The notes: generated by a model not told the origin, from the letters alone. Shown: positions 1 through 7,878, counted from the stretch's first letter. The stretch: DNA of 8,575 nucleotides from Planctomycetota bacterium (GCA_015661985.1 DQVB01000461.1:1-8575), one strand, 5' to 3'. Translations and numbers: made by a program.

Positions 1-2
1 AA

Positions 3-2018
3 CAGGCCGACGATGGGCAGTGGCAATTCCGGCCGACGGACTACTTGCAGCACGAGGTGGCTGCCCAGGACGAGGAGGGCGGCAGCAGCACATGGACGGT
101 CGAGAACCGCTTCGGTCCCCAGCCGCTGAAGCTGCGCATCCATGCCCTGTATGCGGCCCATCCATACGAGGACGAGGAGAGCGTGGTGCTGGCCGAGTTC
201 AGCAGACCGGGCGAATTCGAACCGGCCGGTGCGGGGCCGCGCGTGCGCGGGCGACTGGAAGGGGTGGGTGAAGATGCACCCGACCCGCCACCGGGGACAA
301 GAGCCGGCTCGATTGCCCGTTTCACCGCAACCAATGACGGCGATTCGCCCCTCGGCGCCTGGGCCAGGGCGGTCAAGACCTTCGAACCGCCGATCGACTT
401 GAGCCGCTTCGATGCCCTTGGCCTTTGGGTCCACGGCGACGGGAAAGGCGAGCTGCTCAACGTGCAGGTCACCAACTTGCCCGAATACTTTCGCACCATC
501 TCTGATCATTACATCAAGATCGACTTCGAAGGTTGGCGGTATTTTGAGCTCTTGTTCCGCGAGCGCGACGCAGGGGCCTACCACGACTATAAATGGCCGT
601 ACGGGGCGCACACGCCGCTGCATCGCTCGCCGCTGGTTCGGCATGTGGTGAACAAGCTGACGCTGTACCTCAACAACGTGCCGCCGGGCGAAGAGGTGAC
701 GTGTTACCTGGGCCCGATCAAGGCGCTGCGCGTGCGGGAGGTCGTGCTGCGGAACCCGACGATCGAGCTGAACGGCCAACGGGTCACGTTCCCCGTCGAG
801 CTGGCAAGCGGCATGGCCATCGAGATCGAGTCGGCGGACGATTGCCGCCTGTACGACGCGCGCGGCGAGCTGATCGGTTGGGTGCGGCCGCGGGGCGATC
901 TGCCGCAGCTTCGGCCGGGCGAGAACAGCGTTCGCTTCACGTGCCAAGGCCCCGAGGGTTTGCGCACGCGGGCTGAAGTGACGCTCGTCGCCACTGGTGA
1001 ACCGATCCGCGGCCGGAACCCGAAGGACAGGATTGACTGGTCGATGCTCAGGCGGCAGTACGAGCCGCCGCGCACGATCCTGGCCATCGACGGTCGGCAA
1101 AACCGCTGGCAAGTCCGTTGCCATCCGGACCTCGGAACGGCCTGCATCGAAATGGAACTGAAGGTCGAGCAAGTCGGGCACAAGCTGGAGGCGTTCGAGT
1201 CGCCGGAGGCCGTGACGCTTGAGCCATTTGAGACAGATGCCATCGAGTCCGGTGGCCGGCGATCGGCCGACGTCGGCGGCTCGTTCACCTACGACGAGCA
1301 GGCCGCGGCAGCGGGTTGTTTGAAAGGCGTCACGCAGCAGCTCACGCTTGACGCCGAGGTCGTCAAGGCCGGCCGTACCGCGGCCCGCTACACGGCCACC
1401 AGCACGCGAAGCGACAACGGCGGATGGTCAGTTCAATACCGCCGGCTGGAAAAACCGCTCGACGTGACCCGCTACGCCGCCGTCGGTTTCTGGCTCTGCG
1501 GCGACGGCAAGGGCGAGTCGCTGAAGCTGCAACTGCGGGACGCCGCCGGCGGCTGGCAAGACATGGTCACTCGCGTCGACTTCACCGGCTGGCGCTACTG
1601 CCAGTTCGATCTGGGGGCGGCGACGCTGAAGGACCCGTCCAAGATCGTGTCGCTCAACATCTACTACAACGGCATTCCCGCAAACGCGACGGTCACATGC
1701 TACATCGACGAGATTCGCCTTCTTCCGCCGCCGCGTCCCCTCCGCGATCCCGAGCTGACCGTCGACGGTTACACGATCCGCTTTCCTGTCGAGCTGCACC
1801 GAGGTGACCGCCTGGTGCTGGAGGCCCCCGCCGGCCCATGCGCCGTTTACCGCGATTCGGGCGGACGCACCGATGTGAAACCCATCGGGAGGCTGCTGCG
1901 GCTCGGGCCTGGTACGCACTGGGTACAGTTCTCGCTCCCACAGGATACCGGACGGCCGTTCAGGGTCACCGTGTCGCTGCGCTTGAGTTATGCTTATGCG
2001 AGCGATGCATCCCGGTAA
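3..2018 (+). CDS. Large repeat-built protein with two carbohydrate-binding-like beta-sandwich modules, 5' end missing
   Basis: The frame is open from the left edge. A TTG at 45 is possible but lacks a clear ribosome binding site, and the 14 upstream codons (QADDGQWQF...) read like protein, so the gene probably starts outside the window. I do not recognise a named family. Counting from the TTG, residues about 46-317 and 389-647 are two diverged copies of one module. Each has an R[FY]TAT strand, a G[LF]W(x2)GDGKGE strand, a (I/V)DF(x)GWRY strand, an L(x)[IV]Y(x)N(x)[IV]P...VTCY segment and a second sandwich beginning NPTIELNGQRVTFPVEL or DPELTVDGYTIRFPVEL. Paired sandwiches with GWRY-type strands recall CBM11/CIA30-like galactose-binding folds. 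No catalytic motif is visible, so binding or scaffolding is inferred. No signal peptide can be judged without the N-terminus. It precedes two exported sugar-related proteins on the same strand. Confidence 0.85.
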   Translation, partial: QADDGQWQFRPTDYLQHEVAAQDEEGGSSTWTVENRFGPQPLKLRIHALYAAHPYEDEESVVLAEFSRPGEFEPAGAGPRVRGRLEGVGEDAPDPPPGTRAGSIARFTATNDGDSPLGAWARAVKTFEPPIDLSRFDALGLWVHGDGKGELLNVQVTNLPEYFRTISDHYIKIDFEGWRYFELLFRERDAGAYHDYKWPYGAHTPLHRSPLVRHVVNKLTLYLNNVPPGEEVTCYLGPIKALRVREVVLRNPTIELNGQRVTFPVELASGMAIEIESADDCRLYDARGELIGWVRPRGDLPQLRPGENSVRFTCQGPEGLRTRAEVTLVATGEPIRGRNPKDRIDWSMLRRQYEPPRTILAIDGRQNRWQVRCHPDLGTACIEMELKVEQVGHKLEAFESPEAVTLEPFETDAIESGGRRSADVGGSFTYDEQAAAAGCLKGVTQQLTLDAEVVKAGRTAARYTATSTRSDNGGWSVQYRRLEKPLDVTRYAAVGFWLCGDGKGESLKLQLRDAAGGWQDMVTRVDFTGWRYCQFDLGAATLKDPSKIVSLNIYYNGIPANATVTCYIDEIRLLPPPRPLRDPELTVDGYTIRFPVELHRGDRLVLEAPAGPCAVYRDSGGRTDVKPIGRLLRLGPGTHWVQFSLPQDTGRPFRVTVSLRLSYAYASDASR

Positions 2019-2077
2019 GGACGGCTCTGGCCGAGAGGATTGCAACCGATAGACCCCGCTGTTTTCTTGAAAAGCCG

Positions 2078-2103
2078 GGCTTCCGGGACGATTCCCCGGA
2101 GCC
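2078..2103 (+). terminator. Possible hairpin 59 bases after the first gene
   Basis: GGC(T)TCCGGG pairs with CCCGGAGCC, giving nine pairs with one bulged T around a seven-base loop. It lies shortly after the stop of the first gene, where a terminator would be expected. There is no T-run after it on the + strand, so intrinsic termination is not supported. It may only be a GC-rich chance hairpin. Confidence 0.2.
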
Positions 2104-2386
2104 GCCCACAGCTCGCGGCGCCGGCCGTGGCACTCCGCCACCGGCCCGATGTCGGTGGGCTTCCAGAGGATCGCTGAGCGCCCCGCGCGGCAGCTGGGTG
2201 AGGAACACGGCGCGTTCGCATGAACCGGCGGCAGCGACGCAGCTGGGCGAGACGGGGATTTGCGATCCGGGCGCCAAGAGGGGACAATGGCCCTTTGCGA
2301 GCACTGGACACTTGGATGCCCCCACGCGGGTTTCTGCCCATGGTCGTAACCGGCAAGCGTTTTGATCTTGTGAGCATCCTGCAATT

Positions 2387-2396
2387 GGAGAGGTGA
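2387..2396 (+). promoter_or_regulatory. Ribosome binding site of the oxidoreductase
   Basis: GGAGAGGTGA lies seven bases before the ATG at 2404. It is a strong Shine-Dalgarno match and fixes that start, which also places the twin-arginine signal at the very N-terminus. Confidence 0.8.
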
Positions 2397-2403
2397 TCCC
2401 GTC

Positions 2404-3945
2404 ATGGCAAGCAAACGAATCAGTCGCCGCGTGTTTGTCGCCGCTGCAGCATCGGCGTTGGGCGTCACCTACATCCCTCGCCGCGCCTGGGGCGCCAACG
2501 AGCGATTCTATGTGGCCGGGATCGGCGTCGGCGGCAAGGGAGCCGGTGAGGTGCGCGATGTGACGGCCGCTGGCGGCACCTTCGTCGCACTGTGTGACGT
2601 GGACGAGAAACGTGCGGCCAGGACGTTCCGCGACTTTCCGGAATCGAAGCGATATACCGATTTCCGCGTAATGCTCGAAAAGGAGAAGGGGATAGACGCG
2701 GTCACGGTCAGTACGCCGGACCACACCCACGCTCCGCCCTCGCTCATCGCCATGACACTGGGCAAGCACGTCTACTGCCAGAAGCCGCTGACGCACACCG
2801 TCCACGAAGCTCGCCTCATGAGCCGCGCGGCCGAGTATTACAAGGTGCAGACGCAGATGGGCAATCAGGCCCACGCGGGTGAGCCGATCCGCCGGGCGAT
2901 CGAACTGGTGCGGGCGGGTGTGATCGGGCCGGTGCGTGAGGTGCACGCGTGGACGAACCGGCCCATCTGGCCGCAGGGCGAAGCGGCACTCGAACAGCGG
3001 CGCAGTCTGGCAGGCCGGCCCGTCCCCGAAACCGTCGACTGGGACTTGTGGCTCGGCCCGGCGCGCCACCGTCCGTACAACCCCTGCTATGTACCGTTCA
3101 AGTGGCGCGGCTGGTGGGACTTCGGCACCGGCGCGCTGGGGGACATGGCCTGCCATATCATGGACATGGCCTACTGGGCTTTGGACCTGGGCTCGCCCGT
3201 CAGCGTCGAGGCAGAGTCGGGCGGCCAAACCGACGAGACCGGACCGGATTGGTCGACGATCACCTACGAGTTCGCCGCACGCGACAAGGTCGGCGGCGGA
3301 CAGTTGGGGGCAGCGGTGGGGCCCGTCGCCGCGGTCGAACAGCCAGCCGTCAAGTTCATCTGGTACGACGGTCGCAAAGACGGCAAACAGAACGCACCCT
3401 ATGAATTGCTGGCAGAAGCCACGGCGGAGGCGAAACGAAACGAGGTGCAACAGCAGGAACCGGCGGCACGTGGCAAAGACAAACCACGCAGCAGACGCCG
3501 GCCCACGGCCCCAGACGACCCGCGGCGCTGGGACCTGATATTGGTCGGCGACGACGGCATGATGCTGTTCCAGCGCACACACACCAACTGGATCATCACC
3601 CCCGCCTCACGGGGTGAGGAGTTCGCCGATGTGCCTCGCACCGTGCCGCGAGTGCCGAACGAAGATATCGAGTGGGTGCAGGCGTGTCAAGGCGGCCCGA
3701 AACCGCTCTCGAGCTTCGACTACGCCGGCCCGCTGACTGAAATGGTACTGCTGGGCAACTTGGCCGTCCGCCTGGGCCAGAAGGTCCACTGGAACGCCAA
3801 AGAGCTGAAAGCCACGAACCTGCCCGAGGCCGACGAGCTCGTCCACGGTTACTACCGCCCAGGCTGGGAACTGCCCGAGATGCCGGCGGGGGCGCAGGAG
3901 CAAACGCGATGGCCCGCCGTTGGACCCATGAGTTCAACTGTCTGA
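2404..3945 (+). CDS. Gfo/Idh/MocA family oxidoreductase with twin-arginine signal
   Basis: This is a 513-residue NAD(P)-dependent sugar oxidoreductase. The N-terminus has a twin-arginine signal (SRRVFV, residues 7-12), an alanine-rich stretch and a likely cleavage near AWG-A (28-31), so the protein is probably exported folded with its cofactor. The Rossmann domain shows GIGVGGKG (39-46), the acidic CDVDEKR strand end (64-70), STPDHTHA (103-110) and CQKPLTHT (125-132). K127 is the expected catalytic lysine; the usual E of EKP is Q here. The C-terminal sandwich domain has WWDFGTGALGDMACHIMD (237-254), with D247 and H251 in the usual active-site positions. Residues about 338-375 form a charged, K/R-rich insert. 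Family members oxidise, reduce or isomerise sugars and polyols; the substrate cannot be read from sequence. It stands between two putative glycan-binding or glycan-cutting proteins, which suggests a role in processing sugars outside the cytoplasm. Family call is firm; substrate unknown. Confidence 0.95.
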   Translation: MASKRISRRVFVAAAASALGVTYIPRRAWGANERFYVAGIGVGGKGAGEVRDVTAAGGTFVALCDVDEKRAARTFRDFPESKRYTDFRVMLEKEKGIDAVTVSTPDHTHAPPSLIAMTLGKHVYCQKPLTHTVHEARLMSRAAEYYKVQTQMGNQAHAGEPIRRAIELVRAGVIGPVREVHAWTNRPIWPQGEAALEQRRSLAGRPVPETVDWDLWLGPARHRPYNPCYVPFKWRGWWDFGTGALGDMACHIMDMAYWALDLGSPVSVEAESGGQTDETGPDWSTITYEFAARDKVGGGQLGAAVGPVAAVEQPAVKFIWYDGRKDGKQNAPYELLAEATAEAKRNEVQQQEPAARGKDKPRSRRRPTAPDDPRRWDLILVGDDGMMLFQRTHTNWIITPASRGEEFADVPRTVPRVPNEDIEWVQACQGGPKPLSSFDYAGPLTEMVLLGNLAVRLGQKVHWNAKELKATNLPEADELVHGYYRPGWELPEMPAGAQEQTRWPAVGPMSSTV

Positions 3946-3953
3946 CGTTCGGA

Positions 3954-3995
3954 GATTCGCCCTCGTGCCTGCTTCAGTGGGAACATGGGCGATTC
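3954..3995 (+). terminator. Inverted repeat just after the oxidoreductase stop
   Basis: GATTCGCCC (3954-3962) pairs with GGGCGATTC (3987-3995) at eight of nine positions, with one T-T mismatch and a 24-base loop. It begins nine bases after the TGA. There is no T-run, so it could be a factor-dependent terminator, an mRNA 3'-end stabiliser or chance. Confidence 0.3.
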
Positions 3996-4019
3996 GGGCG
4001 TGGCTCGGTAACACGTTTC

Positions 4020-4047
4020 CCGCCCGAAGGCGGCACTACGAACCGAA
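4020..4047. repeat. Candidate REP-like intergenic element with CCGCC/GGCGG hairpin
   Basis: CCGCC (4020-4024) and GGCGG (4029-4033) form a perfect five-pair stem with a CGAA loop, followed by CACTACGAACC. In one + frame the element reads PPEGGTTN, and on the other strand FVVPPSGG. I recall both phrases as translations of short dispersed repeats in planctomycete genomes. Only one copy is in this window, so its repeat nature rests on recall and needs a genome search. Confidence 0.4.
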
Positions 4048-4141
4048 GCGAAGCCGTCGTATCAGGCGGCTGCCCATGATTCCTTCGGCATCGTGTGCGA
4101 GCAGACTGCAGTGACGTGCCCAAACGGTGAGGTTGCCGAGC

Positions 4142-4147
4142 AGAGGA
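4142..4147 (+). promoter_or_regulatory. Ribosome binding site deciding the hydrolase start
   Basis: AGAGGA lies nine bases before the ATG at 4157. This favours 4157 over the in-frame GTG at 4127, which would add ten residues ahead of an otherwise normal Sec signal peptide and would put this motif inside the coding region. Confidence 0.7.
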
Positions 4148-4156
4148 ACGCATCCC

Positions 4157-6919
4157 ATGCGCACTGAACTTGTTGTGTCTGTGTTCGCCTTCTGCTTCAT
4201 GGGACCGGCCGTTGTTCGAGCGGTTCCGCAGGAGCATGGGAACCTGGTCTACAACGCCGACTTCGAGCAGGATGCCGATGGCGACGGCGTCCCGGACGGA
4301 TGGCGCAGCTCGGGCCGGAGGCAGATACGACAGCGTCTGACGCTGGACGCGGGACACGACGGCGGCCGGGCCGCGAAGCTCGAATGCACCAGCTACGTGG
4401 GCGGCACCCCCGATAGCCATGCCATGGTTTGCCAGGTGGGCAAAGTGCCGATCCGGCGAGGCCAGTGGTACCGACTGAGTTTGTGGGTCAAAGGAAGTGG
4501 CATCGAGCGGGGGATCTGCGAAGTGGCCGTGTCGAACATGCGCCCGTGGCAGGCCTCAGGCGTCGCCGGCCGGTTCGCCGTGCCAGCACAATGGCAGCGG
4601 ATCGAGATACTATCGCGTGCCGCACGGGACGTGCCGGCCGCCACCAGCCGGCTGCAATTCTGGTTCCACGGTACCGGCACACTGTGGCTCGACGACGTGG
4701 TGCTCGAACCGGTCACCGTGGCTGAGCAGCTCCATCCCGCGATCGACACCAGCGGCGTAACGAACCCGATCCCGAACAGCAGCTTCGAATGCGGCACGGC
4801 CGGCTGGGGCAGCTATTCAACGGCTATCACCAGCTGGTCGGGCAACCTGTACCGGCTCGTGGGGCGGCTCGATCGCAGCACCGCCGCACACGGCCGCTGC
4901 TCGCTGCGCATCTCGATCGATGCCGATCGGCCTATCGTCTACCACTGGGACTACTTCGACCCGATCGTGCAGCCGGTACTGACGGTGCAGGCGGCCCATT
5001 TCGGCTGGATCCCGGTCCAGCCGGGCCGCAACTACGTGTTCTCATGCTATGCCAAAGCGGACCGACCGGACGTGCCCGTGCGGCTCGTTGTCTACCAGTA
5101 CGGCGGTAGCCGGCCCACCAGGGTGGTTCGCGTGGGGACGGAATGGAAACGCTACTGGGTGACGCTTAAGCCCACGAAAAGTTTCGTGTGGACTGCGGCC
5201 GGGCCGGACCTCAGCGGCAGCGAGCCCCGGCGTGCCACTGTCTGGCTCGATGCATTCCAGCTCGAGCCGGGCCGGCAGCCACAGCCGTACCGGCCCCGTG
5301 CCGCACGGGAAAGTACAATCCACTGCGGTGCCCCAGGCTACATCTTCACCGACCCGGCGCAAGGGTTGGCCGTGACGGTCTGCTTCTGGAACGGCAGGGA
5401 CGGGCAACGAACGATGCGCGGGCTGGTCACGGTAACCGACTTTTTCGATCGGGAAGTCTACCGGCAGCCGGTCGAAGCGGATGTGCCGCCGGGCGAATCG
5501 AGGAGCGTCGAGCTTGTCGGCCTGCTGGCCGGCCGACGCGGGTTCTTCCGCGTTCGTTGGGAGCCGGACGATCACCGAGCGGCATTCGAACAGAGCTTGC
5601 GCTGTGCCGTGATCGAGGCGTATCCGCACGACGATTCACCGTTCGGCATGAACCATGCCTATCCGTGGCCGTTTCTGTTGAAGCTTTGCCGCCAGGCGGG
5701 TTTGGTGTGGATGCGCGACTGGTCGGCCAAATGGCACACGGTCGAACCGCGCCCGGGCCGCTGGGACTTCTCCAAAGTCGACCCGCAGATCGAACGCGTG
5801 CGAGCAGCCGGCCTGCGGCCCCTCGTGCTGCTGCCGTTCCCCTCCACGCCCTGGTGCAGCGAAGCGGAGCCGACGAAGATCGCCGAATACGCCACGGCGA
5901 ACCAATACCAGCGACGCCGCGCCGTGGTCGCCTGTCTGGCCAAAGACGCCAGCCTGTTCCGCAACTACGTGGCACAGGTGTCGCGGCGTTACGCCCGCCG
6001 GGCCGGATGGTTCGAGATCATGAACGAACCGCTCTACACCACCTACGCCGTGCCGGTCCGGTTCGGTTACCAGCTCGACGACTACATCCGCTTGCTCAAA
6101 GACGCCTACGAAACGATCAAGCCAGCGGCCCCGGAGGCGAATGTGATCGGCGGGATCGGTGCGTGGGTTGAACACGACCTGGTGCAGCAGTTCATCGACG
6201 CCGGCGGACTGCGGTGGTGCGATGTGATGGACATACACCTTTATCCGGTGGCGATCGACCCGGAGCTGTACGAACGGCCGCTGGCGGATACGTGGGGAAA
6301 AATGCAGCGACGGGGTGAAGCGAAACCGATCTGGCTGACTGAATTCGGCTGCTACGCGGATGACGACCCGTACCTTACACCCAGCCGTATCGGCGATGCG
6401 GCCATGAGCCGAGCGAACTGGCCCAGCGAGCGAGAGGCGGCCGAGGCACTGGTACAGACCGCCGCGGTGTTCTTGTCCCACGGCGTACGCAAGATCTTCT
6501 TCCACGCTGGCACGTGCGGCACAATCAACGGCCGCGACGGCGGCGGCATATTCTTCGAATACGCCGGGGCGCCTCGCAAGATGTACGTCGCCGTCAGCGT
6601 GCTGGCCAACCTGCTCGGCCCGAACCCGCAGCCGGTGCCGTTGACGAAGCCAATGGCCACCGCCACCGGATCGCCCCAACCGTCCCGCCTGCACGCCTAT
6701 CTTTTCAAAACGCCCAGCGGCGCCGTAGCAATCCTCTGGTCCCGGGCCCACAAACCCATCGAATTCGAACTGCCCGGGACAGTCCGGGCGCTGGACATCA
6801 TGGGCAACCCGCGTCCCGGAAAAACGCTAAAACCCACCTGCACGCCGATCTACCTGCTGGCACGCGACGCCGCCCTCCTCGCCGCTGTGCTGGAACCGAT
6901 CATTGACGGCAAACAGTAG
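4157..6919 (+). CDS. Secreted clan GH-A-like glycoside hydrolase with two N-terminal carbohydrate-binding-like modules
   Basis: The product has 920 residues from the ATG. A Sec signal peptide (1-22, cleavage after V-R-A) is followed by a CBM4/9-like sandwich (about 29-186) opening NADFEQDADGDGVPDGW and closing LWLDDVVLEP. A second such module (about 203-381) opens NPIPNSSFE and closes VWLDAFQLEP. An Ig-like linker domain follows (about 385-487). The catalytic TIM barrel (about 494-825) contains RDWSAKWHTVEPRPGRWDFSKVD, a typical early-barrel segment. Its likely acid/base is E624 in FEIMNEP, its likely nucleophile E729 in WLTEFG, and the pair is 105 residues apart, as expected for strands 4 and 7 of clan GH-A. 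A C-terminal sandwich (about 848-904) ends the protein. GH39- or GH5-like relatives seem closest, but I cannot assign a family or substrate. It probably cleaves a plant or algal polysaccharide outside the cell. The upstream oxidoreductase supports a sugar-processing locus. Confidence 0.9.
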   Translation: MRTELVVSVFAFCFMGPAVVRAVPQEHGNLVYNADFEQDADGDGVPDGWRSSGRRQIRQRLTLDAGHDGGRAAKLECTSYVGGTPDSHAMVCQVGKVPIRRGQWYRLSLWVKGSGIERGICEVAVSNMRPWQASGVAGRFAVPAQWQRIEILSRAARDVPAATSRLQFWFHGTGTLWLDDVVLEPVTVAEQLHPAIDTSGVTNPIPNSSFECGTAGWGSYSTAITSWSGNLYRLVGRLDRSTAAHGRCSLRISIDADRPIVYHWDYFDPIVQPVLTVQAAHFGWIPVQPGRNYVFSCYAKADRPDVPVRLVVYQYGGSRPTRVVRVGTEWKRYWVTLKPTKSFVWTAAGPDLSGSEPRRATVWLDAFQLEPGRQPQPYRPRAARESTIHCGAPGYIFTDPAQGLAVTVCFWNGRDGQRTMRGLVTVTDFFDREVYRQPVEADVPPGESRSVELVGLLAGRRGFFRVRWEPDDHRAAFEQSLRCAVIEAYPHDDSPFGMNHAYPWPFLLKLCRQAGLVWMRDWSAKWHTVEPRPGRWDFSKVDPQIERVRAAGLRPLVLLPFPSTPWCSEAEPTKIAEYATANQYQRRRAVVACLAKDASLFRNYVAQVSRRYARRAGWFEIMNEPLYTTYAVPVRFGYQLDDYIRLLKDAYETIKPAAPEANVIGGIGAWVEHDLVQQFIDAGGLRWCDVMDIHLYPVAIDPELYERPLADTWGKMQRRGEAKPIWLTEFGCYADDDPYLTPSRIGDAAMSRANWPSEREAAEALVQTAAVFLSHGVRKIFFHAGTCGTINGRDGGGIFFEYAGAPRKMYVAVSVLANLLGPNPQPVPLTKPMATATGSPQPSRLHAYLFKTPSGAVAILWSRAHKPIEFELPGTVRALDIMGNPRPGKTLKPTCTPIYLLARDAALLAAVLEPIIDGKQ

Positions 6920-7164
6920 CCGGGCTTCAGCACTGTGGCGCAACCGTTGCTCACCGATCACAACCTGCGGGAAGCGAATGTCGCTGAGCTCTTGTGACGT
7001 CCGGGACAGCCGTGTCGCTGCCTTCCAGATCCCAACGGCGGACGCCCACATGGGACCACCGCCGGGTGGGACACCGAGCGTGCGCCGGAAACTTGTCCGA
7101 TTCCCGCGGCCATGGCGGACCGAGGCGGCTCCTTCGCCGCGGTGGCGTCGGCCGCCACGTCCAT
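6920..7164. other. Convergent gap between the hydrolase and pyrE
   Basis: The two flanking genes end here from opposite directions. A small perfect hairpin, CCACC (7056-7060) and GGTGG (7065-7069) with a GCCG loop, is the only structure I see. It has no T-run on either side. Nothing in the open frames resembles a protein family. No clear terminator is visible for either gene. Confidence 0.45.
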
Positions 7165-7719
7165 TCATCCGGGCGGCTCGATGCCGAAGTCGCGGATCGT
7201 CAGCAGGCTGGAAAAGGCGTAGCCCCGCCGGCTGAACGCCTCGGCCCCGCCCTCCATGCGGTCCACGATGGCGACGATCCGGTCCACGACAAGGCCGAAC
7301 TGCTCGGCCCGCTCCGCAGCCGCCAGCGACGAGCCGCCCGTGGTCACCACATCCTCCACAATCACCACGCGCTGGCCCGGCTTGACCGGCCCTTCGATGT
7401 ACTGGTTCGTCCCGTGTCCCTTGGGCTGTTTGCGGACCATGAAACCGGCCACCGGTGTGCCCCGCACGGCCGACAGGGTGACCACGGCGGCCGTGATCGG
7501 GTCCGCGCCGATCGACATCCCGCCCACCGCGTCGGGCATTCCCGTCTGGGCCAGCAGGTCCAGGATCCCCTCGGCCACCAGCCTCGCGCCTTCGGGATCC
7601 AGCGTCACCTGTTTGCCGTCCAGGTAATAGGAGGCCTTCTTGCCCGAGGCCAACACAAAATCGCCGAACCGCAAGGCTTTCTCGCGGATCAGCGCCCGCA
7701 GAGTATCTCGATCGTACAT
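7165..7719 (-). CDS. pyrE: Orotate phosphoribosyltransferase
   Basis: This 184-residue enzyme joins orotate to PRPP to make orotidine 5'-phosphate and pyrophosphate, a step of de novo pyrimidine synthesis in the cytoplasm. The N-terminus has LRFGDFVLASGKKASYYLDG (residues 16-35), characteristic of PyrE. The flexible catalytic loop is RKQPKGHG (96-103) followed by YIEG (107-110). The PRPP-binding motif is VVIVEDVVTTGGSS (118-131), with the acidic pair E122-D123. The length fits the shorter bacterial forms. The frame stays open upstream as far as 8085, but that extension overlaps the antitoxin remnant on the other strand, lacks PyrE character, and the normal PyrE N-terminus begins at the ATG at 7719. 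No other pyrimidine gene is in the window. It is transcribed away from the toxin-antitoxin-like genes. Confidence 0.95.
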   Translation of the reverse strand: MYDRDTLRALIREKALRFGDFVLASGKKASYYLDGKQVTLDPEGARLVAEGILDLLAQTGMPDAVGGMSIGADPITAAVVTLSAVRGTPVAGFMVRKQPKGHGTNQYIEGPVKPGQRVVIVEDVVTTGGSSLAAAERAEQFGLVVDRIVAIVDRMEGGAEAFSRRGYAFSSLLTIRDFGIEPPG

Positions 7720-7878
7720 CGTCCCGACACTCCCATGAGGTTCCATTCGGCTCCCGCCCGGCGGCTGCTGAACTCCTCTTCGTTCAATCGCCTTCAAGCC
7801 GTGGGACCGGCATTCGTGACCCTGGACGGCTGCAACGGGCAACGGCGCCCGCCGCACCACCCCCGGGCCGAGCGACGT
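7720..7878. other. Divergent intergenic region between pyrE and the DUF433 remnant
   Basis: This stretch of 159 bases must hold the pyrE promoter and, if it still exists, that of the toxin-antitoxin pair. I could not pick a convincing promoter for either direction. The sequence just before the ATG at 7879 has no good Shine-Dalgarno motif. Confidence 0.4.
7730..7734 (-). promoter_or_regulatory. Ribosome binding site of pyrE
   Basis: On the minus strand GGGAG precedes the ATG at 7719 by ten bases. The spacing is slightly long but supports this start over upstream in-frame alternatives. Confidence 0.5.

Larger units (their letters stand above)
2019..2403. other. Gene-free interval of 385 bases
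   Basis: No frame on either strand here looks like protein. The long open frames crossing it are compositional, continue out of phase into the neighbouring genes and match no family I know. It holds one GC-rich hairpin (2078-2103) and, at its right end, the ribosome binding site of the oxidoreductase. I could not identify a convincing -35/-10 pair. Its length suggests that the oxidoreductase has its own promoter. Confidence 0.6.

Noticed and set aside
1428..2468. Open frame of 346 codons on the minus strand across the 2019-2403 gap
   Set aside because: Most of it is antisense to the first gene. The part in the gap has no recognisable family and no ribosome binding site.
1966..3582. Open frame of 538 codons on the minus strand
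   Set aside because: It lies opposite the oxidoreductase, which has full family motifs. The minus-strand translation is rich in R, H and V with no domain, typical of an antisense shadow in GC-rich DNA.
4127..4156. GTG start at 4127 for the hydrolase
   Set aside because: The ATG at 4157 has a well-placed AGAGGA and gives a clean Sec signal peptide.
5636..6751. Open frame of 371 codons on the minus strand
   Set aside because: It is antisense to the hydrolase barrel, with compositional bias and no motif.
6827..7168. Minus-strand frame of 113 codons between the hydrolase and pyrE
   Set aside because: It overlaps the end of the hydrolase, begins inside the pyrE stop region and shows no domain.
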